Assembly (NCBI RefSeq): GCF_030867385.1
Contig: NZ_JAPFBJ010000001.1
Span: 1,240,001-1,304,000, forward strand
Length of the DNA: 64,000 bases
From: Sphingobium sp. DEHP117
GTDB lineage: Bacteria; Pseudomonadota; Alphaproteobacteria; Sphingomonadales; Sphingomonadaceae
Direction: 5' to 3'
Positions 57,087-64,000 of the stretch are shown piece after piece; position 1 is the stretch's first letter, and each line of letters starts with the position of its first letter. Made by a program: the position numbers and the translations under genes. Below the pieces are notes generated by a model, which was not told the origin of the DNA, did not search any database, and saw nothing but the letters and a program-made list of their open reading frames with translations.

Positions 57087-57112
57087 TCACCGGAAATTGT
57101 CGGCGTTGGCGA
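57087..57112 (-). pseudogene. 3' remnant of the NDUFS4-like gene
   Basis: On the reverse strand these bases read ANADNFR followed by a TGA stop, matching the C-terminal end YADNFR of the intact gene at 57963-58241. Upstream of this short match the sequence is unrelated. It is best read as a leftover of a duplication that copied the PEP-CTERM 3' end with the end of the neighbouring gene. Confidence 0.6.
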
Positions 57113-57150
57113 ACATGCTGGCATTACTATTTCAAGTTCGGAGACAGACC

Positions 57151-57933
57151 ATGAAACTCGGCAAGTGGGCATGTATGGCGATAACCGGCGCGGCGATAAT
57201 GATGGCCGCTCCGGGGCAGGCAGGAGCCGAGGTGTATGTCATTACGATCTTCGGGCACGTTACTGATTTTCAAGATCAAACAGGGGTTTTTGGGCCGGGT
57301 GGCAAAGGCGGAGATATAGTCCCCTATAAGTCTGTTCATCTGGTCTCCGTTCCTTCGTCCGGCGGCAACAGCTACTACGATGGTACAAATACTATTTATT
57401 ACGGAGGACGAGATTACGGTGATCAATCTCCTGTACGATCGAGCATCACTATCAAAGGTCACACCGTAAGCGATTCCGGTGCAGTCATTAATGGCAATAT
57501 CTTCAACCCTAATGAAGGTATGATAAATCCGATATCGAACAATACCCCCTATACATACAACATATCTTCCTTCACATATGGGGGTGGATCAATACATGTT
57601 AGTAACAGTATTTACAGTCATTTTTCAGTTTCAAGCGATAAGTTTAAAAACGGAAATTTATTGAATAGACTTAATTACATATTCCAACCCACGGACAACG
57701 TGGGAGGCGGGTTTGAATTTACTACGCAAGATCTCACAAAAGGCATATATACTGAATATGCGCTTGGATCACTTGTTCCGCATCAGATCAACATCAAGCC
57801 GCTGAGCGCGGGTTTCGTCCCCGAGCCCTCCACATGGGCGCTGATGATCCTCGGATTCGGGAGTATCGGCGCGGCGATGCGACGGCGTGCGTCGGCGGGG
57901 CGTGTGACTGCGCGGGTGAGCTATAGCCAGTAA
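57151..57933 (+). CDS. PEPxxWA-CTERM sorting-domain protein 2
   Basis: A 260-residue exported protein: signal peptide ending GQAGA, an Asn/Ser/Gly/Tyr-rich body (YYDGTNTIYYGGRDYG; SNSIYSHFSVSS), and a C-terminal PEPSTWALMILGFGSIGAAM cassette, RRR and the same GRVTARVSYSQ tail as its neighbour. The two bodies are not similar, while the last ~130 bp of the genes and the following bases are about 90 percent identical. ATG 57151 has GGAG upstream. Probable exosortase substrate. Confidence 0.9.
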   Translation: MKLGKWACMAITGAAIMMAAPGQAGAEVYVITIFGHVTDFQDQTGVFGPGGKGGDIVPYKSVHLVSVPSSGGNSYYDGTNTIYYGGRDYGDQSPVRSSITIKGHTVSDSGAVINGNIFNPNEGMINPISNNTPYTYNISSFTYGGGSIHVSNSIYSHFSVSSDKFKNGNLLNRLNYIFQPTDNVGGGFEFTTQDLTKGIYTEYALGSLVPHQINIKPLSAGFVPEPSTWALMILGFGSIGAAMRRRASAGRVTARVSYSQ

Positions 57934-57939
57934 ATAGCC

Positions 57940-57957
57940 GGGGGCGTGGAAGCCCCC
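57940..57957 (+). terminator. Hairpin after PEP-CTERM gene 2
   Basis: GGGGGC (57940-57945), a six-base loop, GCCCCC (57952-57957), seven bases after the stop. It lies between two convergent genes and could serve both strands. No T-tract is present. Confidence 0.45.
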
Positions 57958-57962
57958 ACCTC

Positions 57963-58241
57963 TCACCTAAAATTATCGGCGTAGGCCTGTAGCTTCAGCG
58001 CCTTGGGCGCGGGCAATGTCACATGATAGCTGACGCCTTCGCGCTCGGCATAGGCCTTGGCGGCGTCCAGCGAAGGAAAGGTGAGGCGCAGCTGCTGGCG
58101 CGTGTCGCCGGAGCCTGCCCAGCCGGTGAGCGGATCGGGCCGCTTCGGCTCGGCGGGGTCGAACTCCAGCACCCAGGTCGATGTGCGCGCCTTGCCGGAT
58201 TGCATCGCATTCTTCGGCGTCTGATAGATATGCGCGGCCAC
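57963..58241 (-). CDS. NDUFS4-like NADH dehydrogenase accessory subunit
   Basis: The 92-residue protein matches the short alphaproteobacterial ETC complex I subunit family (NDUFS4/AQDQ-like): PKNAMQSGKARTSTWVLEFDP at the start, DPLTGWAGSGDTRQQLRLTFPSLDAAKAYAEREGVSYHV in the middle. The mitochondrial homologue stabilises the matrix arm of complex I. It is monocistronic here and convergent with the PEP-CTERM genes. Confidence 0.92.
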   Translation of the reverse strand: MAAHIYQTPKNAMQSGKARTSTWVLEFDPAEPKRPDPLTGWAGSGDTRQQLRLTFPSLDAAKAYAEREGVSYHVTLPAPKALKLQAYADNFR

Positions 58242-58294
58242 GTCGTTTCTCCCTGAACCCGATGCCCTCCCCTATGCCCAGCCGGGCGGCTTCG

Positions 58295-60748
58295 TCAAGA
58301 TTTGCGTTTGGTGCGCAGGGTGGCGGCGGCGCTCGCCGGGTCGTCCGGCCAGTGATGTTTGGGGTAGCGCCCGCGCATTTCCTTGGCGACATCGGCCCAG
58401 CTGCCCGCCCAGAAGCCGGGCAGGTCGCTCGTCGTCTGGATCGGGCGGCCGGCGGGCGAGGTGAGGCTGAGGCGCAGGGGCAACCTGTCTGGCCCGATGG
58501 TGGGATGCTCGGCGAGGCCGAACAGCGCCTGTACGCGCAGCTCCACCTCCGGGCCGCCGGGCGCGTCATAGTCTATCGCGGCTTCATGGCCCAAGGGCGT
58601 CAGGAAATGCGGCGGGGCGAGCGCATCCAGCCGTTTGCGCCCGTCCCACCCCAGCGCCAAGTCCAGCACGGCGCTGAGGCCTTGCGGGTCTATGGCGGCG
58701 AGGCGGCGCTTGCCCTCGATGAGCGGCGGGAGCCAGTCGTCCAGGCTGGCGAGGAGCGCGGGGTCGGATATCTCGGCGACGCCCGCAAAGCTTGCGCGGC
58801 GGCGCAGCGACAGGGCGGCGTGGCTCCACGGCAGCAGGGCGAGGCCATGGGTGCGTACGGCTTGCGTGAGCACGCGGGTGACCTCTGCCGCATCGGGCGC
58901 GTCATCCCCCCCGCTCGCCAGCGCGATGGCGCCGAGCCGGGTTTCGCGGCGGGCGTCGACGCCTCCGGTGTCGGCACGGAAGCGCACGCTGCGTTGCTCG
59001 GTGATGCGATCTGCGAACAGGCGCTCTATGTCACGCCGGTCCAGCGGGGCGGCGGAGAGGATGCGCGCGCCCGATGCCGCGCCCTGCACCGCGCCGACCG
59101 CGAGCCATTCGGCGCGGGCGAGCGGGCTGGCGGGATCGAGGCGGAAGCCCCTGCCCCCGGCGCTGATCCACTCCGCGCCATCGCCGCCGCGCCGCTTCGA
59201 CACCCTGTCAGGGAAAGCGAGCGCCAGGCAGAGGCCGGCGGCATGGGGTTCGTCTGCGTCGGCGGCGGCGGGTGTGGCGTCGCCATCCCCCTCGCCCACC
59301 ATGCGCGCCCAGCGGTCCGCCAGCCTGCGCGCGGCGTCGGCGCGGCTGCCCTTCTCTTGCGCGAAACGGCGGAGGCGCTCGGCCATATCCTCGCCGGTGC
59401 CGCCAAGGCCTCGCTCCCCCAAGAGCGCGGCGATGCGGGAGGCGGTGCGCACCAGACCGAGGTCGCGCGCGGCGAGCAGCATGTGGGCGATGCGCGGCTC
59501 CAGCGGGAGTTTCGCGATGGCGCGGCCATGCGGCGTGATCCCGCCTGCCGCATCGAGCGCGCCCAATGCGGTGAGGCGGGTGCGGGCCTCGGCGAGCGAG
59601 GCAGGCGGCGGCGGGTCGAGCCAGCGGAGCGAGGCCGGGTCCGCCACGCCCCAGATCAGGCATTCGAGCAGCAGGCCGGATAGGTCGCTCTCCATTATCT
59701 CGGGCGGATCGAACGGGGCGAGGCCGCCGGTCGCTGCCTCCTCCCACAGCCGATAGGCGACGCCCGCCTCCTGCCGCGCGGCGCGGCCCGCCCGCTGCGT
59801 CACCGCCGCCTGGCTCGCCTTTTCCGTGACAAGGCGCGTGACGCCCGCCGACCGATCATAGCGCGCGCGGCGGGTGAGGCCGCTGTCCACCACGATGCGC
59901 ACGCCGGGCACGGTGAGGCTCGTCTCGGCGATGTTGGTAGCGAGGATGATCTTGCGGCGGCCGTGCGGATCGGGGCCGAGGGCGCGGCGCTGGTCCGCCG
60001 GTTCGAGCGAGCCGTGGAGGGGGAGAACGCTGGCGCCCGCCAGCTCGGCAAGGCGCTCTGCCGTGCGGTTGATCTCGGCCACGCCGGGGAGGAAGGCGAG
60101 GATGTCGCCATGCGCTTCGTCCATGAGCGCGCGGCGGCATGCGGCGGCGATCTCGTCCTCGATCCGCGCTTCGGCGCGGCGACCGATGTGGCGCAGGGCG
60201 AGCGGATGGGCGCGGCCCTCACTTTCGACGATCGGGCAATCGCTCATCAGGCGGGAAAAGCGCGCCCCATCGAGCGTGGCGGACATGGCGAGCAGGCGCA
60301 GGTCTGGCCGGAGCGCGCCCTGCACATCGAGCGCCAATGCAAGGCCGAAGTCGCTGTCGAGGCTGCGCTCGTGCACCTCGTCAAACAGCACGGCGGAGAC
60401 GCCGCCAAGCTCCGGGTCGTCCTGTATGCGATTGCGGAAGATGCCTTCGGTCAGCACGAGGAGGCGGGTTTGCGCCGAGAGGCGGCTGTCCATGCGGGTG
60501 GCGTAGCCGACAAGGCCGCCGGGCTTCGTGCCGGTCAGCTCCGCGAGGCGCTCGGCAGCAGCGCGCGCGGCGAGGCGGCGGGGGGAGAGCAGCAGGATCT
60601 GACCGGTGCACCACTCCTCGCTGAGCAAGGCGGGCGCCACCGCCGTCGTCTTGCCCGCGCCGGGCGGCGCGACCAGCACCGCGCCGATATTGCGCCGCAA
60701 CACATCGAGCAGCGTCGGCAGGACCGCATGGATGGGAAGATCATTCAT
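58295..60748 (-). CDS. hrpB: ATP-dependent helicase HrpB
   Basis: A DEAH-type helicase of 817 residues. Walker A is APPGAGKTTA, motif II reads LFDEVHERSLDSDF (DEVH), motif III LLAMSATLDGARF, motif VI TQRAGRAARQEAG. HrpB-specific C-terminal domains follow to the end. ATG 60748 is chosen because homology begins at once (LPIHAVLPTLLDVLRRN); the frame to 60904 is non-homologous. The precise RNA substrate in bacteria is not well known. Confidence 0.93.
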   Translation of the reverse strand: MNDLPIHAVLPTLLDVLRRNIGAVLVAPPGAGKTTAVAPALLSEEWCTGQILLLSPRRLAARAAAERLAELTGTKPGGLVGYATRMDSRLSAQTRLLVLTEGIFRNRIQDDPELGGVSAVLFDEVHERSLDSDFGLALALDVQGALRPDLRLLAMSATLDGARFSRLMSDCPIVESEGRAHPLALRHIGRRAEARIEDEIAAACRRALMDEAHGDILAFLPGVAEINRTAERLAELAGASVLPLHGSLEPADQRRALGPDPHGRRKIILATNIAETSLTVPGVRIVVDSGLTRRARYDRSAGVTRLVTEKASQAAVTQRAGRAARQEAGVAYRLWEEAATGGLAPFDPPEIMESDLSGLLLECLIWGVADPASLRWLDPPPPASLAEARTRLTALGALDAAGGITPHGRAIAKLPLEPRIAHMLLAARDLGLVRTASRIAALLGERGLGGTGEDMAERLRRFAQEKGSRADAARRLADRWARMVGEGDGDATPAAADADEPHAAGLCLALAFPDRVSKRRGGDGAEWISAGGRGFRLDPASPLARAEWLAVGAVQGAASGARILSAAPLDRRDIERLFADRITEQRSVRFRADTGGVDARRETRLGAIALASGGDDAPDAAEVTRVLTQAVRTHGLALLPWSHAALSLRRRASFAGVAEISDPALLASLDDWLPPLIEGKRRLAAIDPQGLSAVLDLALGWDGRKRLDALAPPHFLTPLGHEAAIDYDAPGGPEVELRVQALFGLAEHPTIGPDRLPLRLSLTSPAGRPIQTTSDLPGFWAGSWADVAKEMRGRYPKHHWPDDPASAAATLRTKRKS

Positions 60749-60934
60749 GGCCGGGAAATCGCGCGAAAGTCTGCGTTGAACTGTTTGCTTCGCAGGACCT
60801 GCCGCAAAACATGGTGAATCAAGTGTTGCATTTTCTGCAATCGCGAATCCAGCCTTTGCGTTTGAACCATGGTGCGCCGCAACATAGATAGGCCCTGCAA
60901 ACAAAGCACAATATGTTGTTCACAGGAGCGTACC
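60749..60934. other. Divergent promoter region, 186 bp
   Basis: Lies between hrpB (reverse) and the 30-residue membrane peptide gene (forward). AT-rich around 60820-60840 and 60900-60920. No operator was identified. Confidence 0.3.
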
Positions 60935-61027
60935 ATGAAAAACATCGCTGATCTCGGCTTTACCGCGTTCGCTGGCGTCGTTTCGCTCGGCATTCCCGCG
61001 ATGGCCTATCTGACCCTTTTCGGGTAA
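60935..61027 (+). CDS. 30-residue small membrane protein
   Basis: An ORF of 31 codons, stop at 61025-61027, with AGGAG at 60924-60928 six bases before the ATG. The peptide begins MKNIADLGFTAFAGVVSLGI and ends PAMAYLTLFG, so it is one hydrophobic helix preceded by a short polar start. It is too short for normal gene finding, but the strong ribosome-binding site supports translation. Function unknown. Confidence 0.5.
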   Translation: MKNIADLGFTAFAGVVSLGIPAMAYLTLFG

Positions 61028-61137
61028 ATTGCGGATTGCGGCGTGCCCTTCAAGGCGCGCCCCATACCGCCGGACCAGATCGCCCCTGCCGCGCTGCGGC
61101 GGGGGTTTCTGTTTGTGGGCGGCGCGGGCAGCCGCAG

Positions 61138-61545
61138 TCAAAGCCCGCCGAGGCGGAGAATATGCGCATATTCCGCCGCACCCACCGGGGAGACGGACAG
61201 GCGAGACTGGCGCAGCATCACCATATCCTTCAGCGCCGGGTCGGCCTTCATCGTCTTGAGCGTGACCGGCCGGGGCAGCTTTTCGACCGGAGCGACATGC
61301 ACCGCCATCCACCGGCCCGTGTCGTCGGTACTGTCCGGCGCGGCTTCCCCGACAATCTCCATGATGCCGACAACTTCCAGCCCGATATTGCTGTGATAGA
61401 ACAGCGCGCGGTCGCCGATCTTCATCGCCTTCATGTGCATCTGCGCCAAATGGTTGCGCACCCCGTCCCACTCGGCCTTGCCTTTGCTGACGAGGTCGTC
61501 CCACGAGAAACAGTCCGGTTCCGATTTCATCAGCCAGTGGTTCAT
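61138..61545 (-). CDS. EVE domain-containing protein
   Basis: A 135-residue PUA-fold protein of the EVE family: WLMKSEPDCFSWDDL, GVRNHLAQMHMKAMKIGDRALFYHSN and WMAVHVAPVEKL are family marks. EVE domains are thought to read modified bases in nucleic acids. ATG 61545 lies four bases beyond the alaS stop on the same strand, so co-transcription with alaS is likely. Confidence 0.93.
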   Translation of the reverse strand: MNHWLMKSEPDCFSWDDLVSKGKAEWDGVRNHLAQMHMKAMKIGDRALFYHSNIGLEVVGIMEIVGEAAPDSTDDTGRWMAVHVAPVEKLPRPVTLKTMKADPALKDMVMLRQSRLSVSPVGAAEYAHILRLGGL

Positions 61546-61549
61546 CGGT

Positions 61550-64000
61550 TCAGCCTTTGAGCAGTGTGCGCACCGCATCGAGCGCCGCCGGGGCCTTGGC
61601 GCCATCGGGACCGCCGCCCTGCGCCATGTCGGGCCGCCCACCGCCGCCCTTCCCGCCCAGCGCCTCCACACCCGCGCGAACGAGGTCGACCGCGCTGATG
61701 CGCTCCACCAGATCGGCGGTGACGCCTGCCGCAATCGATGCGCGCCCGTCTGTCACGGCGATGACGGCGGCAACACCGGAGCCGAGCCGCTGCTTGTTCT
61801 CATCCACCAGCCCGCGCAGGTCCTTGGGGTCCAACCCCTCGATGATCTGGCCGAGGAAGGCGATGCCGCCGATATCCTCCGGCCCGGCCGGGGCGGCGCT
61901 GCCTCCGCCACCCAGCGCGAGCGCCTTCTTCGCCTCGGCAAGGTCGCGCTCGGCCTTCTTCAGCTGCTCCGCCAGGGCGGAGACGCGGGCAGGCACATCT
62001 TCCGGGGTGGTGCGCAGCGCGGCGGCGGTCGCCTTCAAGGCATCCTCCCGCTCGGTGAGCCAGAACCGCGCCGCCTCGCCGGTCAGCGCCTCGATGCGCC
62101 TCACGCCGCTCGCCACCGCGCCTTCGCTGACGATCTTGAACAGCGCGATGTCGCCGAGCGCGCGCACATGCGTGCCGCCGCACAGTTCGGTCGAATAGCT
62201 CGCCCCGCTGCTAACGCCGGTCGCTTCCTCCGTCGCATCGCCCATCGAGAGCACGCGCACCTCGTCGCCATATTTTTCGCCGAACAGCGCCATGGCGCCC
62301 GCCGCGATGGCATCGTCCGGCGTCATCAGCCGTGTGGTGACAGAGCCGTTCGCGCGGATATGGGCGTTTACGTCCGCCTCGACCCTAGCGATCTGCGCGG
62401 GCGTGAGCGCCTCGGGGTGCGAGAAGTCGAAGCGGAGCCGATCGGCCGTCACGAGGCTGCCCTTCTGCGTGACATGCGCGCCGAGAGCCTTGCGCAGCGC
62501 GGCGTGCAGCAGGTGGGTGGCGCTGTGGTTGGCGCGGACGCGGTCCCGCCGCGCACCATCGACCGAGAGGTGCACGCTGTCACCCACGCCGAGCGCGCCC
62601 GCCTCGATCCGGGCATGATGCGCATGGAGCCGACCAAGCGGCTTGGCCGTGTCGCTTACCGTTGCCGCGAAACCATTTGTTCCGCTGATGCGCCCGGCAT
62701 CGCCGGTCTGGCCGCCGCTCTCGCCGTAAAAGGGAGTCTGGTTGGTGACGATGATGGCGTCTTCACCGGCCATCACACGATCGACGCGCTGGCCGTCACG
62801 CACTATGGCCACCACCTGCCCCTCGCCGCTTGTCGCTTCATAGCCGATGAACTCGGTGGCGCCCGCTTCCTCGGCGATATCGTACCAGATCTCGTCTGAC
62901 GCGCGCTCGCCCGAGCCTTTCCACGCGGCGCGGGCGGCGGCTTTCTGCTCAGCCATTGCGGCATCGAACCCGGCGCGGTCCACGCCGATGCCTTGGGCGC
63001 GCAGGGCGTCTTCGGTGAGGTCATAAGGGAAACCGAAGGTGTCGTAGAGGCGGAAGGCGGTGGCGCCCGGCAGCACATCGCCCGCCGCCATGCCCGCCGT
63101 CGCGTCATCCAGCAGCCGCAGGCCCTTGTCGAGCGTCTGGCGGAAGCGGGTTTCCTCGCGCAGCAGCGTTTCCTCGATCAGCGGTTGCGCGCGCAACAGC
63201 TCAGGGTACGCGCCGCTCATTTCCTTCACCAAAGACCCGACAAGGCGGTGCATCAGCGGCTCGGTTGTGCCGAGCAGATGGGCATGGCGCATGGCGCGGC
63301 GCATGATCCGCCGCAACACATAGCCGCGCCCTTCATTGGCCGGGAGCACGCCGTCGGCGATCAGGAAGCCCGACGAGCGCAGATGATCGGCGATGACGCG
63401 ATGGCTCGCCTTATGTGCGCCGGCGGTGTCGCTGTTCGTGAGCGCGCCGGACTCGGCGATCAGCGCGCGGAAGGTGTCCGTGTCGTAATTGTCGTGCACG
63501 CCCTGCATCACCGCGGCGATGCGCTCCAGCCCCATGCCGGTGTCGATGCTGGGGCGCGGCAGCGAGATGCGCGTGCCGTCCGCCTGCTGATCGAACTGCA
63601 TGAACACGAGGTTCCAGATCTCGACGAAACGGTCGCCATCCTCATCGGGCGATCCCGGAGGCCCGCCGGGGATATGTGCGCCGTGATCGAAGAAGATTTC
63701 GGAGCATGGGCCGCATGGACCGGTATCGCCCATAGACCAGAAATTGTCCGACGTTGCGATACGGATGATGCGGTCTTCTGGCAGGCCCGCGATCTTGCGC
63801 CAGTGGCCAAAGGCCTCGTCGTCGTCATGATAGACGGTGACGGTGAGGCGGTCGGGCGCGATACCCCATTCGCGCGTGATCAGCGTCCATGCATGGTGGA
63901 TCGCCTGCTCCTTGAAATAATCACCAAAGCTGAAATTGCCCAGCATCTCAAAGAAAGTATGGTGGCGCGCGGTATAGCCGACATTGTCCAGATCGTTATG
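61550..64000 (-). CDS. alaS: Alanine-tRNA ligase (5' truncated by window end)
   Basis: The reverse-strand frame runs off the right edge, so only the C-terminal ~816 residues are seen. The first residues in view ([19 protein letters not shown]) belong to the class II catalytic core. The editing domain has [11 protein letters not shown] and [15 protein letters not shown], and the C-terminal region holds the coiled coil and C-Ala part ending DAVRTLLKG. The apparent ATG at 63946 is an internal Met, not the start. Confidence 0.96.
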   Translation of the reverse strand, partial: HNDLDNVGYTARHHTFFEMLGNFSFGDYFKEQAIHHAWTLITREWGIAPDRLTVTVYHDDDEAFGHWRKIAGLPEDRIIRIATSDNFWSMGDTGPCGPCSEIFFDHGAHIPGGPPGSPDEDGDRFVEIWNLVFMQFDQQADGTRISLPRPSIDTGMGLERIAAVMQGVHDNYDTDTFRALIAESGALTNSDTAGAHKASHRVIADHLRSSGFLIADGVLPANEGRGYVLRRIMRRAMRHAHLLGTTEPLMHRLVGSLVKEMSGAYPELLRAQPLIEETLLREETRFRQTLDKGLRLLDDATAGMAAGDVLPGATAFRLYDTFGFPYDLTEDALRAQGIGVDRAGFDAAMAEQKAAARAAWKGSGERASDEIWYDIAEEAGATEFIGYEATSGEGQVVAIVRDGQRVDRVMAGEDAIIVTNQTPFYGESGGQTGDAGRISGTNGFAATVSDTAKPLGRLHAHHARIEAGALGVGDSVHLSVDGARRDRVRANHSATHLLHAALRKALGAHVTQKGSLVTADRLRFDFSHPEALTPAQIARVEADVNAHIRANGSVTTRLMTPDDAIAAGAMALFGEKYGDEVRVLSMGDATEEATGVSSGASYSTELCGGTHVRALGDIALFKIVSEGAVASGVRRIEALTGEAARFWLTEREDALKATAAALRTTPEDVPARVSALAEQLKKAERDLAEAKKALALGGGGSAAPAGPEDIGGIAFLGQIIEGLDPKDLRGLVDENKQRLGSGVAAVIAVTDGRASIAAGVTADLVERISAVDLVRAGVEALGGKGGGGRPDMAQGGGPDGAKAPAALDAVRTLLKG

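Noticed and set aside
58181..59683. Plus-strand frame of 500 codons
   Set aside because: Antisense to hrpB, whose helicase motifs are intact on the minus strand.

Overview
The window is high-GC alphaproteobacterial chromosome, most likely from the Sphingomonadaceae or a close relative. The pointers are sphingan-type polysaccharide genes, a V-type exosortase with EpsI, two PEPxxWA-CTERM proteins, a globin-coupled chemotaxis transducer, an NDUFS4-like complex I subunit and a glyQ-glyS-ppdK block. No rRNA, CRISPR array or replication origin was seen.

1-34.3 kb is a large polysaccharide and surface-glycan region. After a truncated LamG/SGNH hydrolase gene (1-1458) comes an exopolysaccharide block in sphingan-like order: initiating phosphoglycosyltransferase, glucuronosyltransferase-like GT (reverse strand), PpiC-like lipoprotein, beta-barrel, Wza-like export protein, chain-length protein and a BY-kinase-like ATPase with an altered P-loop. 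It runs by tight or overlapping junctions into an exosortase and EpsI. A reverse-strand cluster (AAA ATPase, acetyltransferase, two GT2), a small XrtV-accessory-like membrane protein, a Wzx flippase, rmlACDB for dTDP-L-rhamnose and a type I secretion ABC protein follow. A second reverse-strand cluster (30.2 to 23.0 kb) has its own initiating transferase, methyltransferase, flippase, GT4, FkbM methyltransferase and a GT-C-like membrane protein. Divergent from it lie a PhyH-type dioxygenase and KpsC-like and KpsS-like proteins.

34.2-44.4 kb is mostly housekeeping: ahpF, ahpC, tRNA-Thr, tRNA-Arg, ppdK, glyS (carrying an in-frame palindromic repeat), glyQ and a TraB/GumN-family gene.

44.4-51.9 kb is an integrated element at the 3' end of tRNA-Tyr, bounded by 45-bp direct repeats with two mismatches. 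It carries a HEPN-like gene of low GC, several small unknown genes, a serine recombinase, an IS21-family insertion sequence and a tyrosine integrase. The integrase stop codon lies inside the IS terminus, so the element may be immobile.

52.0-64.0 kb returns to core genes: rlmB, a lipoprotein, a globin-coupled chemotaxis protein, a gene-poor stretch with diverged repeats, a YjzC-like small protein, two PEPxxWA-CTERM genes (probable exosortase substrates), an NDUFS4-like gene, hrpB, a 30-residue membrane peptide, an EVE-domain protein and the 3' part of alaS. The exosortase at 10 kb and its candidate substrates at 56-58 kb are the main functional link across the window.
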